Part shown: positions 43,164 to 54,276 of the stretch, piece by piece | Layout: each line of letters begins with the position of its first letter | Numbering within the stretch: position 1 is the first letter of the stretch | NCBI RefSeq assembly: GCF_036898095.1 | Contig: NC_090729.1 | Span: 72,105,024 to 72,169,023 of the forward strand | From: Palaemon carinicauda | Taxonomy: Eukaryota; Arthropoda; Malacostraca; Decapoda; Palaemonidae | Reading direction: 5' to 3' | DNA: 64,000 bases | Program-made: the position numbers and the translations under genes | Notes under the pieces: model-generated | The model's input: only the letters and a program-made list of their open reading frames with translations | Databases searched by the model: none | Told to the model about the DNA's origin: nothing

Positions 43164-44099
43164 GCTTTTAGTAATTATCTTATCACGTTATAGATTTTCC
43201 TATATATATTTTATATCTCTCCGCCTTTATTAGGCCTCTTCGATTAACTTTCCATTTTTTTATAAACATATAAAAATAAATTTTAATGCTTTGTTTATAT
43301 AGACCTTTCCTGAGAGTAGGCGGTCCTAACTTGGAAACCGAAGTTATTCAACGTTGAGCCCTTTATATCGTCTTTAGCTTTTAAAGAGCTAAGGATTTAA
43401 AACTTTTTAAATGTAATTTTTTATGAAAGAATTTCTTTGATAGTCTTCGTACTGTTTTCAAAGATGAACTAACGTTTAGTTTTTTATGCTACGCAGTTGT
43501 TGACGTTCAACATGCGCTCTATCGTTACGATAGAGAGAGAGTGTATCACGGTTTCACTTTGCAGTAAGAGTAAATCGATTCTGACGTTTTGTTCATTCTT
43601 TCTTAGCTTAAATGTTTTAAATTCTAATTTAAAGGAACTTTTTATTTGAAAAACCTTTCAGGTTTTTCCTTTAGTCAAATAACATGTTTTTTTTTTGACG
43701 ATATATAATTGGGCTCTTCTCTTAGGTGCGAAATCAAGAGAGAAAGAGAGAGAGAGATAGAGACGGAGGGAGAGAAAGGAGAGAAAACGTTCCGTTCAAG
43801 CGGGTAACGTTGTTCTCGTGTTACTCACGTCCCTAGTCGCTGTACGGGGAGGAAGGATAAAACGTTTTTAGGTTTTTATTCTCGTCCCCAGGCTATGTGC
43901 GGTGAGAGATTGAAAACGTAGTTATATGAACTAATGTTTAGTCTCTTTCCCAGCCACTGATTTTTCTTTTTATCTTAAAATATGTTTTCTGTTTTTTGCT
44001 GGTATTATGAGCTTGCATTATACGACTAATTTCGCAATTACTACCTTTTAATGAAGGGTAGAATTGCGTGTTTCAGGTAGAAATAAGTGCAAAACAGAA
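43164..44099 (+). other. DIRS-g leader
   Basis: Non-coding. It carries the 5S-like segment at 43337-43361 (weaker than in DIRS-f), an interrupted GA tract at about 43735-43795, and CTCGTCCC/TGTACGG words as in DIRS-f. Confidence 0.6.
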
Positions 44100-46330
44100 A
44101 ATCGAAGTGATAAAGTGATATGCGCAAAGTGTTACAGTGTTGCGTCCGAGGCGCAAAGTGTTACAGTGTTGCGTCCGAGGGTTCGTCTGTTCGTGCCTGT
44201 CGTTCACCTAGTCCGGGACATCTTACAAGCTCCCAAGCCCAGGGGAGAAGTAATGTCAAACGACTTATGGGTTCGAGAGGCCTTGACCAACGAACAGACG
44301 TTTTCCCTCTATGGTATCGGGTGTATCTTACCAAGATCTCCCCTACCATAAGACGAGAGAGACGTTGTTTCTCCTTGCCATCCGTAGGCTTTTCGCATAA
44401 GAAACCTGTCACAAGGTTTCGGAGCCCTTAAGCGAAAGTCAGTCCTTTCAGGACAGGTCCAGCGTCCTGGTTACAGCCATGAGGACAGCTCTGACCCTAT
44501 GCAGTCATCGGATAACTGCTCGCCGCCTAACAAAAGCGTAACACAGACTCCGAGAGTCTTTTTTTGTAGGCAAAGTGTTGCGGTCACAGACGTTACCCTC
44601 GTCTATTACCACAACCATTTCCGTTGATCCTTAAGGGGTTGTATGGCAAAACATGCAGTATATGCTTGCCTCCCTTATGGAAGACTATTCTGCCGATTAG
44701 TCCGTTGAGTCTAGCCGTTTATCTCATCGATATCCTGGCTTTCAGCCAACCTAACGTTCCTTTGTGCTTACTGTTGACGTTGGCGTAGCTTAGTCACGTC
44801 AGTCAGGTTGTTTAGAACCACACTCGATGCGGTCTCGTGTGGTTTTTCAGCCGCATTTGGACGTTAGGCCACTGGCTGATGCTCCTGTTGACGTTCAAGA
44901 CGTTCACTAACAATCGGAGTTGACTTGTTTTGACGCTGTGCGTCAACCTCCGCATTCTAGAGTTGTTTTGACTGCTCAGTCTAGGCAGTCAAAGCAGTCT
45001 CGAGTGGACGCACCTCACGCACCTGTTGTGGTTGACAGTTCAGTTGTTGACAGTTCACAGACTGTCAAGCAGTTACATGACGTTGCGTTCTGGTCCGCTA
45101 CTAATGCTCCAGTGAGAGACTCAGCTTTTATCGGACAAGGTTCCTGTAGATGAGGAAGTTGCTGTTCTCCCTTCTACTGATATTCCCTTGAGGACTCTGT
45201 CAGATGGAGAGGAGCCTAAAGCTGCTTAGCCTCCTATGGACTTTAATTAAATCATGATGATTTTTTTAAGGATCTTCGTCCGGATCTTTTTGTAACTGCT
45301 GCTCCTCGTTCGCCTAAACGTCAGAGCTTACACTAGGCCTAGCTACTTCGAAGCCGTTGTTTTTAAGCTAGTGCTCTCTCGCTCTCCTAGAGAGCGTTAC
45401 GTTGGCTAGGCGACTGGTTTTTCACCAGGAGGAGTTTGGGGGATACAGCCTTTGCTTTCCCTTCTTTTAAACTGGTTTATAGAGCGAGAGTCTGATATGA
45501 CACGAGAGAAGTTCTCGGCTTGGGAGTTCATGCCTCTGCCCATATAGACTTCTCAGTTCTGGTAGACTCTCCCTGGCGCCTAGCCAGGAGACGCTCCAAG
45601 TTGTTTACAGGTCAACTTCACAGCTGTTGTCGAGCCTTTGAAGTTTTGCTGTACTATTATGTCAAGCATAACAAGGCTTTCAGGGATGGTAAACGGTTCC
45701 GCCTCAGTCGCTAACCCCGTCTGTTGCCACACCTGCTCCCGTAGACCCTAAATGGGCTTTGCTGCAAGACATGCAGTCCAAGCTTGCGTCCTTGATAGAG
45801 GACTTAAATGCGGAGAAGATCCTTCTGGCCAACAACCTTCCAACCGGTCGGTTGTGCGCCCTGTTGACGCGGAGGTAACCTACTCGCGTCTGCCAGTTGA
45901 GGTGGTTACTCCACCGATGCGACCCAGTGTGGGTTGCCAGCCGCACGTTGACATTAAGCGACGCTCGGAGGTGGTTTTTGACGTTCAGGACGTTCAACAA
46001 CCAGCAGAGGTGACTTGTTTTGACGCAGTGCGTCAACCTCAGCAACCCGGTAGGGTGTTGACTGCACAACCCAGACGGTCTAGACAGTCTCGGGTTGACG
46101 CTGTGCTTCCTCGTGCACCCATGGTTGTTGACAGTTCACAGACTGTGCAGCAGTTCCATGATATTGCGTCCGGCTCCGTCACGCATCCACCAGTGCGACC
46201 GGATTCAGCGAGCCAGACGTTGCCCACTCCGTTGCCGTTTCCTCATCAGTTTCGGATGAGGAACCCTCTGTTGAGGACGTTGCTGAACAACAAGACGATC
46301 AGCCCCCAGCCCTGCTATCCATCCAGAAGA
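44100..46330 (+). pseudogene. gag: DIRS-g gag residue
   Basis: Fragments with many stops. At 44144-44182 a 29-bp unit (GCGCAAAGTGTTACAGTGTT core) is duplicated in tandem. An Arg/Ser-rich stretch follows. Two similar segments (44900-45150 and 45900-46230) both encode DSSQTV and TCFDAVRQP, indicating an internal duplication of gag. The conserved FAFP/YDTREVLG region is recognisable at 45440-45660. A second copy-like joint near 45700 is followed by sequence leading into RNase H. Confidence 0.65.
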
Positions 46331-47523
46331 TGCTGAAGAAGGAACGCTGCTCAGTCAGGCTGTGGATGAGTCTGGTAGGGACACTGTCATCCGTGGATCA
46401 ATTTGTGTCACTAGGAAGACTACACCTCCGTCCTCTTCAATACCATCTAGCTTTTCACTGGAAAAAGGACAAGACGCTAGAAGCGGTCTCGATCCCGGTT
46501 TCCGAAAAGATAAAGTCTTGTCTGACTTGGTGAAAGGACAATATCAACCTAAGAGAGGGTCTTCCCCTGGCTGTTCAGACTCCCAACCACGTTCTCTTCT
46601 CGGACGCATCGGACGTAGACTGGGGTGCGACATTAGACGGTCGGGAATGCTCGGGGATATGGAACTCGAGTCAAAGGACAATGCATTTCAACTGCAAGGA
46701 GCTACTGGCAGTACGTCTGGCCCGGAAAAGCTTCAGGTCTCTCCTTCAAGGCAAAGTGGTGGAGGTGAACTCGGACAACACCACGGCTTTGGCGTACATC
46801 TCCAAGCAAGGAGGGACCTACTCTCTGACGTTGTACGAGATCGCAAGGGACCTGCTCACCTGGTCAAAAGGTCTAAACATATCACTAGTAACGAGGTTCA
46901 TCCAAGGCAACTTGAATGTCATGGCAGATTGTCTCAGTCGGAAGGGACAAATAATTCCAACAGAATGGACCCTCCACAAGGATGTATGCAAGAGACTTTG
47001 GGCCACCTGGGGCCAGCCAACCATAGATCTCTTCGCAACCTCGATGACCAAGAGGCTCCCAATATTTTGCTCTCCAATCCCGGACCCAGCAGCAGTTCAT
47101 ATAGATGCCTTTCTCCTAGATTGGTCACATCTAGATCTATATGCATTCCCTCCGTTCAAGATTGTCAACAAGGTACTGCAGAAGTTCGCCTCTCACGAAG
47201 GGACAAGGTTGACGCTAGTTGCTCCCCTCTGGCCCGCGAGAGAATGGTTCACCGAGGTACTTCGATGGCTAGTAGACGTTCCCAGAACACTTCCCCTAAG
47301 GGTGGACCTTCTACGTCAGCCACACGTAAAGAAGGTACACCAAGGCCTCCACGCTCTTCATCTGACTGCCTTCAGACTATCGAAAGACTCTCGAGAGCTA
47401 GAGGCTTTTCGAAGGAGGCAGCCAGAGCGATTGCTAGAGCAAGGAGAACATCCACCCTTAGAGTCTACCAATCGAAGTGGGAAATCTTCCGAAACTGGTG
47501 CAAGTCAGTATCCGTATCCTTGA
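46330..47523 (+). pseudogene. DIRS-g RNase H and post-RNase-H segment, RT missing
   Basis: Starts with the RT-RNase H connector (LWMSLVGTLSSVDQFVSLGRLH) without any RT before it. A stop near 46531 precedes the open stretch from 46681: MHFNCKELLAVRLARKSF, VEVNSDNTTALAYISKQGG and MADCLSRKGQ. Then IDLFATSMTKRLPIFCSPI, DAFLLDW, YAFPPFKIVNKV and LWPAREWFTEVL. The frame runs to 47523, overlapping the recombinase. Confidence 0.86.
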
Positions 47524-48435
47524 CCAGTACCTCTGTAACTCAAATAGCTGACTTCCTCTTATATCTGAGGAAAGAACGATCTCTTTCAGCTCTCACTATC
47601 AAGGGTTACAGAAGCATGTTGGAATCAGTCTTCCATCACAGAGGCTTAGATCTTTCCAACAATAAAGATCTACAGGACCTCCTTAAGTCTTTTGAGACCA
47701 CGAAGGAGCGTCGTTTGGTTACACCTGGTTGGAATTTAGACGTGGTACTAAGATTCCTTATGTCAGACAGGTTCGAGCCGCTACAATCAGCCTCCCTGAA
47801 AGATCTCACCTTAAAGACTCTTTTCCTGGTATGCTTAGCCACAGCTAAAAGAGTCAGTGAGATTCACGCCTTCAGCAAGAACATCGGATTCTCATCTGAA
47901 ACGGCTACATGTTCTCTACAACTTGGTTTTCTAGCCAAAAACGAGCTGCCTTCTCGACCTTGGCCAAAATCGTTCGATATTCCAAGCTTATCGTATGGTT
48001 GGAAATGAACTAGAAAGAGTCTTATGCCCTGTAAGAGCTCTTAAGTTCTATTTAAAACGAACTAAACCTTTACGAGGCCCGTCTGAAGCTTTATGGTGTT
48101 CAGTTAAGAAACCATCTTTGCCTATGTCAAAGAATGCTTTATCCTATTTTATCAGACTGTTAATACAAGAAGCTCATTCCCATCTGAATGAGGAAGACCA
48201 AGCTTTGCTGAAGGTAAGGACACACGAAGTTAGAGCTGTCGCAACTTCCGTGGCCTTTAAACAAAATAGATCTCTGCGAAGTATAATCGACGCAACCTAT
48301 TGGAAAAGCAAGTCAGTGTTCGCGTCTTTTTATCTTAAGGATGTCCAGTCTCTTTACGAGAACTGCTACACTCTGGGACCATTCGTAGCAACGAGTGCAG
48401 TAGTGGGTGAGGGCTCAACCACTACAATTCCCTAA
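47300..48435 (+). pseudogene. DIRS-g tyrosine recombinase, one frameshift
   Basis: SDCLQTIERLSRARGF (about 47365), YQSKWEIFRNWC, Arg in TAKRVSEIHAFS. A small deletion near 47990 (after DIPSLS) shifts the frame. The second part (47995-48435) has LCPVRALKFYLKRT, HEVRAVATS (HxxR) and YWKSKSVFASFYLKDV. The -1 frame is open far upstream, to 46362, over the RNase H ORF. Confidence 0.89.
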
Positions 48436-48835
48436 TTCCATAACCTTTTTAATCTTTCTCTTGAAATGTTTTTATTGTTTTTGGGTTGTCCGGAAGGCTA
48501 AGAAGCCTTTCGCATCCTAGTTGATTTGGCGGGTGGTCAAAGTCATTTCTTGAGAAGCGCCTAGATTAGAGGTTTTGATGAGGTCCTGTTGTATGGGTTG
48601 CAACCCTTGATACTTCAGCTCCTAGGGGTCGCTCAGCATCCTAAGAGGATCGCGAGGCTCCGTAAGGAAGACGTACTTAAAAAGGCAGAGTAATTGTTCA
48701 AGTCGACTTCCTTACCAGGTACCTATTTATTTTGTTTAGTTATTTTGATAACTTCTAAAATGAAATAAAAATTCTTAGCTCATATGATGGAAACATATTT
48801 TGCTGGTCTCTACCCACCCCCCTGGGTGTGAGTCA

Positions 48836-48925
48836 GATATTATAATCACCAGCTAAGTTAAATATTGAAAAATGTTATTTTGATAATAAAATAAATTTTT
48901 GAATATACTTACCCGGTGATTATAA
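48836..48925 (+). repeat. DIRS-g internal complementary region
   Basis: Second arm 48872-48925 is the reverse complement of the right tip 49115-49168 (one mismatch). First arm 48841-48871 mirrors the left tip (TTTTTCAATATTTAACTTAG). Confidence 0.9.
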
Positions 48926-49217
48926 ATTAAAGGACCCTCCCTTCCTCCCCAATAAAGACACAGTGGACCGAGGAGAAAATTGAGTTCTTTGTTTACAATG
49001 AGTAATGGGTATCTGAACGACAGATGGCGCTGTTGAGTACACCCCCTACCTGTGTAGCGATCGCTGGCGAATTTTTACGTAGAGTTTTTCTGTCGAGCAA
49101 CAGAGTTGCAGCTATTATAATCACCGGGCAAGTATATTCAAAAATTTATTTTATTATCAAAATAACATATTTACAGTTATGTGCCTGCCAGCCCTGTCCC
49201 CCAAGATAAGTCCTACC

Positions 49218-49430
49218 TCTAAGTAAAGTGAGCTATTCACCGGTGTGTGTGTGAGGGGGGAGGGGTAGCTAGCTACCCCTCCCTACCCCCCGCTAACTAG
49301 CGGTGGGGTAGGAAACCCTCATTAAAACTTTATGGCTCGTTATCGGCGGCGCCGAAGTAATTACCCCATGTAAATAGCTAAGGTTTGTATAGTTAGGGAA
49401 AATAGAAATTATCTACGAATTTGTCATTTT
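49218..49430 (+). repeat. DIRS-d right inverted terminal repeat
   Basis: Pairs inversely with 27885-28090 (GTGTGTGAGGGGG, CTAGCTACCC and CTAACTAGCG blocks). The tip GAATTTGTCATTTT is mirrored in the ICR. Confidence 0.82.
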
Positions 49431-49850
49431 AAGATGCTGTTTCTTCGTTCTTGTTGTGTGCCTTCGAAGCAGAGCTGTCCTGTTTATGCCTGGGGAGTCT
49501 GCTGTCGCCGCCGTCTCTCTAGGACATCGTCAGGGGCGTTCCCTTCTCTTAGAAGTTCCCCCGTGACTACTGTCAGCTCTTCAGTGCATTCTAGAACTAT
49601 AAAGAGGTTTGCCTCCTGGGTAGTTAGTTTACTTCCCTTCTTACCTTTCCCTGGTCCTTTGGCTGTTATGCACTTGGGGCGGAGCGATCGCCCTTGTAAC
49701 TTGCTCAAGGGGCTGAGCGGTTGCAAGGCTGGACCACGGTACTAGCGACTATGCTCTCGGGGCTGAGCGGTCGCTTCTGTAGCTACGCTCAAGGGGCTGA
49801 GCTGCAAGATCAGTCTAAGGGCTCCTCTTCGGAGGATCGCTCCTTTTGTC

Positions 49851-50260
49851 TCTTCTACGAAGTGTCTCCTCCCGTACGCGTGAGAGGACAATCACAGAGA
49901 CTCCTCTCCGGAGGATTGTTCCTGTTTACGTCAGTTGATCTCACGGCCCTTTGGGGCTCCATCACCAGTCTCTTCTACGAAGTGCTCACCTTTCTCGTTC
50001 GTGAGAGAGGCCACTCATAGAGACTCCTCTTCGGAGGATTGTTCCTGTTGAAACAGCTCGCTGTTCAGTCACTAACACTTCAGTGTTTAGTGACAGGGAA
50101 ACTTCGGTTTTTTTTTCCTTGACCCTTCGGGGTCTCGGAGCTTTAGTTACGCAGTTCCCTCGGGCTCTCGTAACTTTAGTCACTTCTACACTTTGGTGAT
50201 TAGTGACGGGGAAACTTTGGTTTCTCGTTGCGCTGACCCTTCGGGGTCTTGCAACAAATC
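49851..50260. repeat. 120-bp repeats with small perfect hairpins
   Basis: TCTTCTACGAAGTG recurs at exactly 120-bp spacing (49851, 49971), each followed by GAGACTCCTCTCCGGAGGAT-type hairpins. GACCCTTCGGGGTC, a perfect stem with a short loop, occurs at 50121 and 50235. A related unit recurs at about 50660. Confidence 0.75.
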
Positions 50261-50861
50261 CCCTCGGGGCCTCGCTACTCAGGCTACGTTAGACCTTTGG
50301 TCTCTCGTGCCCTCGGTGGACCTGCTGCCTGCTGTATCCGTTCCTGACTGCTGACGCGCTTTGGGCGCCCACGCTCCCCGTTATCCAACGGGCTCCTCAC
50401 TCCGGGGCAGGAGAGACTTTCTCACACCGTGAGTAAGTCCCTTAAGTGCCAGGTATCCCCTGCGTGCCAACGTTCCCTTGCGCGCTAGCGCTCGGCTGCT
50501 GTTCCTGCTGTTCCTGAGACTGCCTTCCAGAGACACCCTGTTCCAGTAATTCAATTAGGCTGCTACCAACGTTCCCAGCGCATTTGCGCTTATCGTTTGG
50601 GTTTCTGAGATAGCGCACAGGCGCTCACCAGCGGTTCAGCCTGCGGTGTCTCTAAGTCTCTTCTACGAAGGACACCTCTCCCGTTCGCGGGAAAGGTCCC
50701 TCACAGAGACCACTCCTCGGAGTGTTTAGCAGTACTTCAGTTGATCGTCGGCTCTGAAGCAGACCTCCTTGGTCCTCTTCAGGGGATTCCCTCCCTTTTA
50801 GTGACACATCCCAGTTCCTGATCTACGAGTTAGCTGATCCTTCAACCATGCGCGCTCTCTC

Positions 50862-51165
50862 CGACGATCTTCTGTTGCGTTCTAGACGCACAAGGGCCTA
50901 TGATCTTCACTCGCGCGTAAGAGCCGAAGATCGTCCGCCCGCGCGCAATCTTCGAGGCCCTTCCGCAATCGTCGAAGATCGTTAGCCGCCGATCTTCTGA
51001 TACGCGCAAGGCGTGCAAGCACCAAGGATCTTCATAACGCGCGTATGCGCTGAAGATCGTCCCGCACGCGATCGTCGACGGCCGTTAGCCGACGATCTTC
51101 GGATCCGACGCTAGCGACGATCTTCGTAATGCGCGTAAGTGCTGAAGATCGTTCCGTGCGCGAGA
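50862..51165. repeat. CpG-rich palindromic repeat cluster (GATCTTC/GAAGATC)
   Basis: About five GATCTTC and four GAAGATC copies alternate, separated by CGCG-rich spacers such as ATAACGCGCGTATGCGCT. Each pair forms a stem of 7 bp or more, so the block is a chain of hairpins. It is much richer in CpG than its surroundings. Confidence 0.75.
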
Positions 51166-51199
51166 TGGTTTCCTGCGCGCGACCATTGAGGCTCACGCG

Positions 51200-52440
51200 A
51201 TCATCGCGTGGCCTTCCTTCTAAGGAAATTCTCTCTCAGAGAAGAATTCTTACACTGGGTATCGCTCCTGATCCTTTACGACACGAGTCAAGACTCCAGC
51301 ATCGACAATCTTCCATGCAAAAGGATTACCAAGGAGCTGTCCCTTTGGGTCGATGTCCACACCATGTTGGAGTTTGATCGAGGGCTAAGACCTCAGGTTT
51401 TCATTTGCACACTGGACCTAAAGGACACTTACTCCCAGGTCCAAACCATCCATCTAGGAAGGTTGGAAGATTCAGTCTAGACAAACAAGAAACACCAGTT
51501 CAAGGCACTGTGCTTTGGTCTTTCCATTACACCCATCCTGGTCTCACAGGATCGGCTTTTGTCTCCGCTCTCTGGGGACGACTGACTGACCTTAGCAGAC
51601 TCAGTGGCAACCTTGCATTAACACTGGACCTTCTGAAGTCTTATTACCAAGATCCAGTGATCATAGTAAACCTACGGAATCTTACCTACTTCCCTAACAG
51701 GAGACTGGTGTATCTGGGAATGATTCTAAACACCAATCTTCACAAAAACCTTCTCGAAACAAGAACGACATCCATTCCAGGAGAGTGGAGTCGAAAAAAG
51801 AAGAAAGGAGGGACCATAGTGCTGCACCACACGACCTCAGCCCTCTGGACAGAGCCCGAAGGTACCTTCACTTAAATCTCTTAAGAGATGAAGGCCAACT
51901 TTCCTGTCCTTCAACAGCCTCATCGGTTCCTAACAGACCACTCAGTGATGTGATGGACGACACACCGCACACCACATAGAGACTCACATCGACAAGCAAG
52001 TAGGAACTGGCTTGTAGACTCCTCGGTACTACTTTCAGCCCGCTTCATTCCAGACTGGAAGAACAGGCTCGCCGACAATCTGTGCACAGCATCTCAGATA
52101 GGTATACCGAATGGACTTTGGATCGCCATGTAGCCAACAAAGTCCCGACTTTACGAGGTCCTCCAACTAGGGGGTCTGTACACAATGCTCCTGAACCTCA
52201 GGCTACCGTTGCTCACCAGCCGTAGACCCCAAGGCTCTCTGGCAACAACAGTGGGAACAACAATGACGTTTATGTCTCGTCCCTGTTTTATCTGGAGAAG
52301 GGCACTCAACAAGGCTAGAACATCGGTCAACCTCTCAAGGACTCTCGTAGCTCCGCTATGGCATTATGCAGAAAGGTCTCCAAACCTTTTGCAACTCCTG
52401 ATAGAGCCCTCCAAGAGAACCCTCTCCGCATAACAGACAA
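51200..52440 (+). pseudogene. DIRS-c reverse transcriptase / RNase H, heavily decayed
   Basis: Recognisable pieces: SLWVDVHTMLEF, a damaged palm (LDLKDTYSQVQTIHLGR for the usual LDLQDAYFHVPIHP), LCFGLSITPILVSQD-like residues, LVYLGMILNTN. Then RNase-H-end words PLDPKALWQQQW-like and VNLSRTLVAPLWHYAE (about 52200-52400). The YxDD box is not recognisable. Many frame breaks. Confidence 0.65.
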
Positions 52441-52479
52441 CCCACTTCAACACCTACCACAAGCTATGGCTTTGCTATG

Positions 52480-53467
52480 AGTGTACTGTATGCCTGAAGA
52501 CTACCCAATACCTCTTTGCGAAAAGGTTGTCTAGATACCTGAGGAGTTCCTCAGCATCAGTCTACCAGGCAGTATCACATCTTGTGTGGTTGGCGTCATG
52601 GGAAAGTGTCTCTTCACTCGATACCTCGATTCCAGCAATAGCGGAATCCTCGAGTATATGCAATAGGAAAAGATCCCCTATTCGGTTTTGACAGGTAAAG
52701 ATGATCACTCAACCTTGATCCTTCACCTTCATACTGAAAGAAAGGGACACCCTTTCATCGATAGACTTTTCCTGACTCATACGAACTTACAACTTGCCTT
52801 TTCCCCAGTCGGAATTGAGACCTTCCTCTCAGAACATGGTTCAATCTCCGATCCCTAAAGGGACCTCCTTGTGTTCCATTTTACCAGGCAGCAAATTTCC
52901 TCCTGATTTAAGAACACAATGTTCCTACACACTCGGACAGCAACCATACGAGTTAAGGAACTTCATGGTCTCTCTTTCGACATCGCCCATTATTGAGAAA
53001 GGCGAAAGACAATGTTCAGTTTCGTCCCTGAGTATGAAACCAGACACAGTCTCCAGAGGTGACGGATCCTACACAAGTCTCAACTAGGTAACGGATGATC
53101 CAGATCATCCGTTATTGTACCCAGGATAAGGTATGAGACTTTACCTAAAGAAAACGACAACAGCCTGCCCGGGTCCCTCCTCTTGTCAGCACCGAGAGAG
53201 ACTAGAGGAGGATCTCCGAAACATCATCTCGACAAGACGACTCACAGTGTCAGGGGCATAACTATGCCCCTGGTCCTTCTTAGCAGATTACTCTGTAACG
53301 CAGGTTTTACAAGAAAGGATGTGAATGCTCCAGGTGACTTTCATAACCTTTCTCCTGCAAGACGTGACCCACAGGAACTCGATACGATCTCTATTGATCC
53401 AGTGGTGGCTGCACAACAGCTGGTTGTATACCTCAAGCTCCTTATTGGACAAGTAGCAGAAGGTTGA
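52480..53467 (+). pseudogene. DIRS-c tyrosine recombinase, heavily decayed
   Basis: Follows the DIRS-d recombinase at nucleotide level (for example FEYPRVYAIGK-like and ELHGLSFDIAHY near 52960). The C-terminal part has QDVTHRNSIRS-type residues near 53360 and a tail shared with 42130-42200 of DIRS-d. No catalytic set can be assembled in one frame. Confidence 0.68.
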
Positions 53468-53929
53468 GGGCACTGTTACCCGGTTTTAGTGTGCGTTAAT
53501 GAAAAGATTTGACTAGCTCTTATTCTTTTCTTCATCCTACCCTTTCGTGGGGAAAGCAGCATCCAGGGTTCTTTGCATAGCTGACCTCAAACCGCTGCGG
53601 GTAAACCATGCTTCCTTGTGTTCCTAGTATTAAGACTAATACTGTTACGTCCCCATACCCTGACGAGGTGGTATTGGGAAAGTCCTAGGCTGCAAGTTTC
53701 CATCTAAAGAACTTCAGAACAACTTCCTAGGACGAGTCACACTTCTTCATACCTTCACACACAGCTTGCGTAGGCCGCAGTCCTTGCATAGCAAGGTTCT
53801 AGCGAGGTGCAGGGACTCCTTATTTCTTGGGTGCTTACAAGAAATAATGAGCCCTCGGGCAAAGCCAAAAAGCCAGACTGGCAGGGACGTCCACCCTTCC
53901 TATTGGGTGAGTCACCCCCTATTAAATAG

Positions 53930-54276
53930 CGTGGTTTGTATTTCAGTTACGGAACAAATGACAAATTCGTAGATAATTTATATTTTTCCTAACTATACAA
54001 ACCTTAGCTATTTGATCAAACTTGCCCGCCAACCCTATCCCCCTCTAAGTCCTACCTCCAAGCAAAGTGAGCTCAAGCACAGGTGTGTGTGAGGGGGGGG
54101 GGGGGGGGGAAGCCCTACCCCCGCTAACTAGCGGTGTGGGTAGTAAACCCTCGTTAAATTTTAATGGCTCATCATTTCAGCTACGCCGAAAGTAATACCC
54201 TAATAAATAGCTAAGGTTTGTATAGTTAGAAAAAATACAAATTATAGTATCCACAAATTTGTCATTTTATTATGAA
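53930..54276 (+). repeat. DIRS-c internal complementary region and right terminal repeat
   Basis: 53930-54010 is the ICR (AGCGTGGTTTGTATTTCAGT, then GACAAATTCGTAGATAATTT). 54075-54276 is the right inverted repeat, including a run of about 17 G at 54091-54108. It ends AAATTTGTCATTTTA. Confidence 0.8.

Larger units (their letters stand above)
42756..49168 (+). mobile_element. DIRS-g: internally deleted DIRS element, close relative of DIRS-f
   Basis: Inverted terminal repeats (about 42778-42930 against 48973-49125) match with few mismatches. The ICR at 48836-48925 joins reverse complements of both tips. RT is absent: gag residue runs straight into RNase H near 46330. The leader shares the 5S-like segment, GA tract and truncated gag start with DIRS-f. 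The host junction is in the ICR of DIRS-d. Confidence 0.9.
27885..49430 (+). mobile_element. DIRS-d: DIRS element inserted in DIRS-c, itself hosting e and g
   Basis: Same family as DIRS-c: its left tip TTTGTTCCGTAACCGAAATA (27885) differs by one base from that of c. Own segments are 27885-28705, 40769-42755 and 49169-49430. DIRS-e interrupts it at 28706, and its gag and RT are missing at the junction 40768/40769. The end of RNase H and a largely intact recombinase follow. DIRS-g sits in its ICR. The right inverted repeat (49218-49430) ends GTCATTTT at 49423-49430. Confidence 0.8.
49431..51200 (+). pseudogene. gag: DIRS-c gag continuation, repeat-rich and decayed
   Basis: Resumes after DIRS-d with KMLFLRSCC, fitting the Cys-rich module left at 27884. 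The rest is not alignable by eye to other gags. It holds two sets of repeats: 120-bp units around 49851-50090 and GATCTTC/GAAGATC palindromic repeats around 50862-51165. Stops are frequent. Assigned to gag by position between the zinc module and RT. Confidence 0.5.
27464..54276 (+). mobile_element. DIRS-c: old DIRS element split by DIRS-d
   Basis: The left part is 27464-27884 and the right part 49431-54276, with everything between inserted. Left and right ends form inverted repeats (27464-27640 against 54075-54276). The ICR at 53930-54010 joins the reverse complements of both ends. Gag breaks off inside its zinc module at 27884 and resumes at 49431. The coding part is heavily decayed, more than in the DIRS-d copy of the same family, which fits the host being older than its insert. 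Confidence 0.8.
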
